41,735 nt of DNA, from the NCBI RefSeq assembly GCF_947631165.1, contig NZ_CANRKH010000024.1:1-41735 (forward strand). Direction: 5' to 3'. This DNA is from an uncultured Dysosmobacter sp. (GTDB lineage Bacteria; Bacillota; Clostridia; Oscillospirales; Oscillospiraceae). Position 1 is the first letter of the stretch. Each line of letters opens with the position of its first letter. Under the pieces are notes generated by a model. That model saw only the letters and a program-made list of their open reading frames with translations. It had not been told where the DNA came from and did no database searches. This document shows positions 40,787 to 41,735 of the stretch, in pieces. The translations under genes were made by a program, and so were the position numbers.

Positions 40787-41131
40787 AGGTATGCCGACAA
40801 ACATGGTATCCGCATTGTCCGCCGTATGAGTGACGGCGGAACCATTTACACAGACCTGGGCGGTTGGCAATTCTCTTTTATTCAGCACTGAGAGACAACG
40901 CAAATCGAATTCCAGCAGTATATTGTCCCAGTGATTGGGGTTCTGAAAGAATTAGGCATCCGGGCAGAATTTAATGGCTGAAATGATCTGACTATTAACG
41001 GAAAAAAGTTTTCCGGAAATGCTCAGTATCGACTGGAAGATTGCATTGTTCACCACGGCTCGTTGCTGTTTAAGACAGATATCAAGCAGATGATCGAATC
41101 CACTAAAATGCACAAATACAAGGTCTTATCA
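40787..41131 (+). pseudogene. lplA: Lipoate-protein ligase A fragment with two stops
   Basis: In one frame: YADKHGIRIVRRMSDGGTIYTDLGGWQFSFIQH, then TGA (40889-40891), ETTQIEFQQYIVPVIGVLKELGIRAEFNG, TGA (40979-40981), NDLTINGKKFSGNAQYRLEDCIVHHGSLLFKTD. This is the RR-x-S-x-GG-x-x-Y-x-D-L-G and KFSGNAQ core of lipoate ligases. Both ends are missing. The second TGA fits CGA to TGA (R in NGRND). Confidence 0.8.
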
Positions 41132-41156
41132 TCCCGTAGATGCGTAACGGCTGGCA

Positions 41157-41342
41157 ATGATCGCCGGCAAATATGGCGGAGGCGTGTTCTGCAACCTGCC
41201 GGATGATACCGTGTGCATGTGCAATTACTCCTACCAGCATGAGGATTCCGACTTTGTTGTAGGCGACCATGTAATGCTGATCATACAACGGTATGACGAT
41301 GTGAAAAAGCAGATGTACGGAAAGATAGTGAGCAAGTGTTAA
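41157..41342 (+). pseudogene. S1-like RNA-binding domain fragment
   Basis: 61 residues, MIAGKYGGGVFCNLPDDTVCMCNYSYQ...VGDHVMLIIQRYDDVKKQMYGKIVSKC, the beta-barrel pattern of S1 domains in mobile-element proteins. Only the C-terminal domain is left; the upstream part is replaced by the lplA remnant near 41140. Could be an intact tiny protein, but no ribosome site was seen. Confidence 0.45.
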
Positions 41343-41345
41343 TAT

Positions 41346-41399
41346 GCCTGAAAAAGCCATATCAGCTGCGCGCTGCTAAAGAATGCGACTTTTTCAGGC
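41346..41399. terminator. Stem-loop
   Basis: GCCTGAAAAAG (41346-41356) pairs perfectly with CTTTTTCAGGC (41389-41399) around a 32-base loop. Confidence 0.55.
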
Positions 41400-41403
41400 A
41401 CAG

Positions 41404-41440
41404 AAACTACCCCCGCCTCAATAGAGACGGGGGTAGTTTT
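41404..41440. terminator. Bidirectional terminator
   Basis: AAACTACCCCCG-CTC pairs with GAG-CGGGGGTAGTTT; A and T runs on both sides. It separates the mobile debris from the Panacea-like gene. The bases 41441-41501 hold nothing recognisable. Confidence 0.85.
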
Positions 41441-41501
41441 AATGTTTTGTAACAAAAAATAGAGTGAATGCGTATGGAATGGTCAACAACAAATTTACTA
41501 T

Positions 41502-41735
41502 CTAAATGACCTTTGCATACATGGATGTACTGTAATTCTTAATATCACAGGGATTGATAATATGATACGTTTCAACGATTTTAGTGAAGTAGGTATGGAT
41601 ATCCATGCGGTCAATTTCTGTAAAGCCCCGGTCATCCGGCAGCAGTCCCGCTCTCGCATTTTGCCACGGATATTCGCTATGCGTCATTTTCTCAAGAACA
41701 CCGCCTGAATAACAGCTAAACGCTGAAATGATGGC
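41502..41735 (-). CDS. Panacea-like (DUF4065/SocA) protein, 3' part only
   Basis: Reads in from the right edge on the minus strand: SAFSCYSGGVLEKMTHSEYPWQNARAGL, then TEIDRMDIHTYFTKIVETYHIIN. The T-H-x-E-x-P-W-x-x-A-R block is the typical C-terminal motif of Panacea antitoxin-domain proteins. The N-terminal part lies outside the window, as would any toxin partner. At least 77 residues are visible. Confidence 0.6.
   Translation of the reverse strand, partial: AIISAFSCYSGGVLEKMTHSEYPWQNARAGLLPDDRGFTEIDRMDIHTYFTKIVETYHIINPCDIKNYSTSMYAKVI

Noticed and set aside
37615..40981. TGA read as an amino acid (recoding)
   Set aside because: Many intact genes here end in TGA, and the in-frame TGAs occur only in genes that also carry frameshifts or truncations.
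1..41735. CRISPR array or tRNA genes, including a tRNA at a phage border
   Set aside because: No regularly spaced repeats and no tRNA-like TTCGAATC arm were seen on reading through; inverted repeats present are single stem-loops.

Overview
The window looks like chromosome of a GC-rich, Gram-positive, probably spore-forming gut Clostridium (Oscillospiraceae type, near Flavonifractor, Oscillibacter or Lawsonibacter; inferred from gene content and codon use, no search run). Support comes from the SRP RNA-dnaX-ybaB order, lipoprotein signals, a two-LysM GH18 enzyme of the spore-cortex type, a PBSX-type phage cluster, and Clostridia-type conjugative-element debris.

Region 1 (1-15250) is ordinary chromosome: SRP RNA, dnaX, ybaB, a DUF4127 lipoprotein and a membrane protein. 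A five-gene operon follows (apbE, NusG-II domain protein, Gx transporter, D-2-hydroxyacid dehydrogenase, FNT channel) with a recognisable promoter and terminator. Then come a LysM/GH18 protein, a LysR regulator, a ZIP metal transporter, and an orphan KdpDE-like two-component pair on the minus strand.

Region 2 (15251-28661) is a compact, fully intact phage-derived cluster in PBSX (xtm/xkd) order. It holds both terminase subunits, portal, S78-type protease, a decoration-like protein, capsid, three head-completion genes, contractile sheath, tube, chaperone-like gene, hub, spike, gp25-like protein, baseplate J and gpI-like protein. No integrase, replication, lysis or tail-fibre gene is present. 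The tape-measure slot holds only a 170-residue low-complexity protein and 260 bases of stem-loops. All 19 genes are open, tightly packed and translationally coupled. This is the best candidate for an undescribed system: a domesticated, possibly DNA-packaging (gene-transfer-agent-like) contractile particle with an extremely short tail. The kdpDE-like pair is divergent from it and shares its control region.

Region 3 (28662-41735) is a mosaic of mobile-element remains. Much of it is broken: a frameshifted sortase, a truncated CAP protein, an HNH fragment, a DUF4143 ATPase with three lesions, an SMC-like fragment, a CHC2 primase with two frameshifts, and an lplA fragment with two stops. Embedded in it are intact units: an ECF sigma factor with an RsgI/PepSY anti-sigma protein, an SRAP protein divergent from a LexA-box-controlled Y-family polymerase, and an XRE regulator divergent from a SLOG-family protein with a near-consensus promoter under an inverted repeat. 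A Panacea-like gene runs off the right edge.
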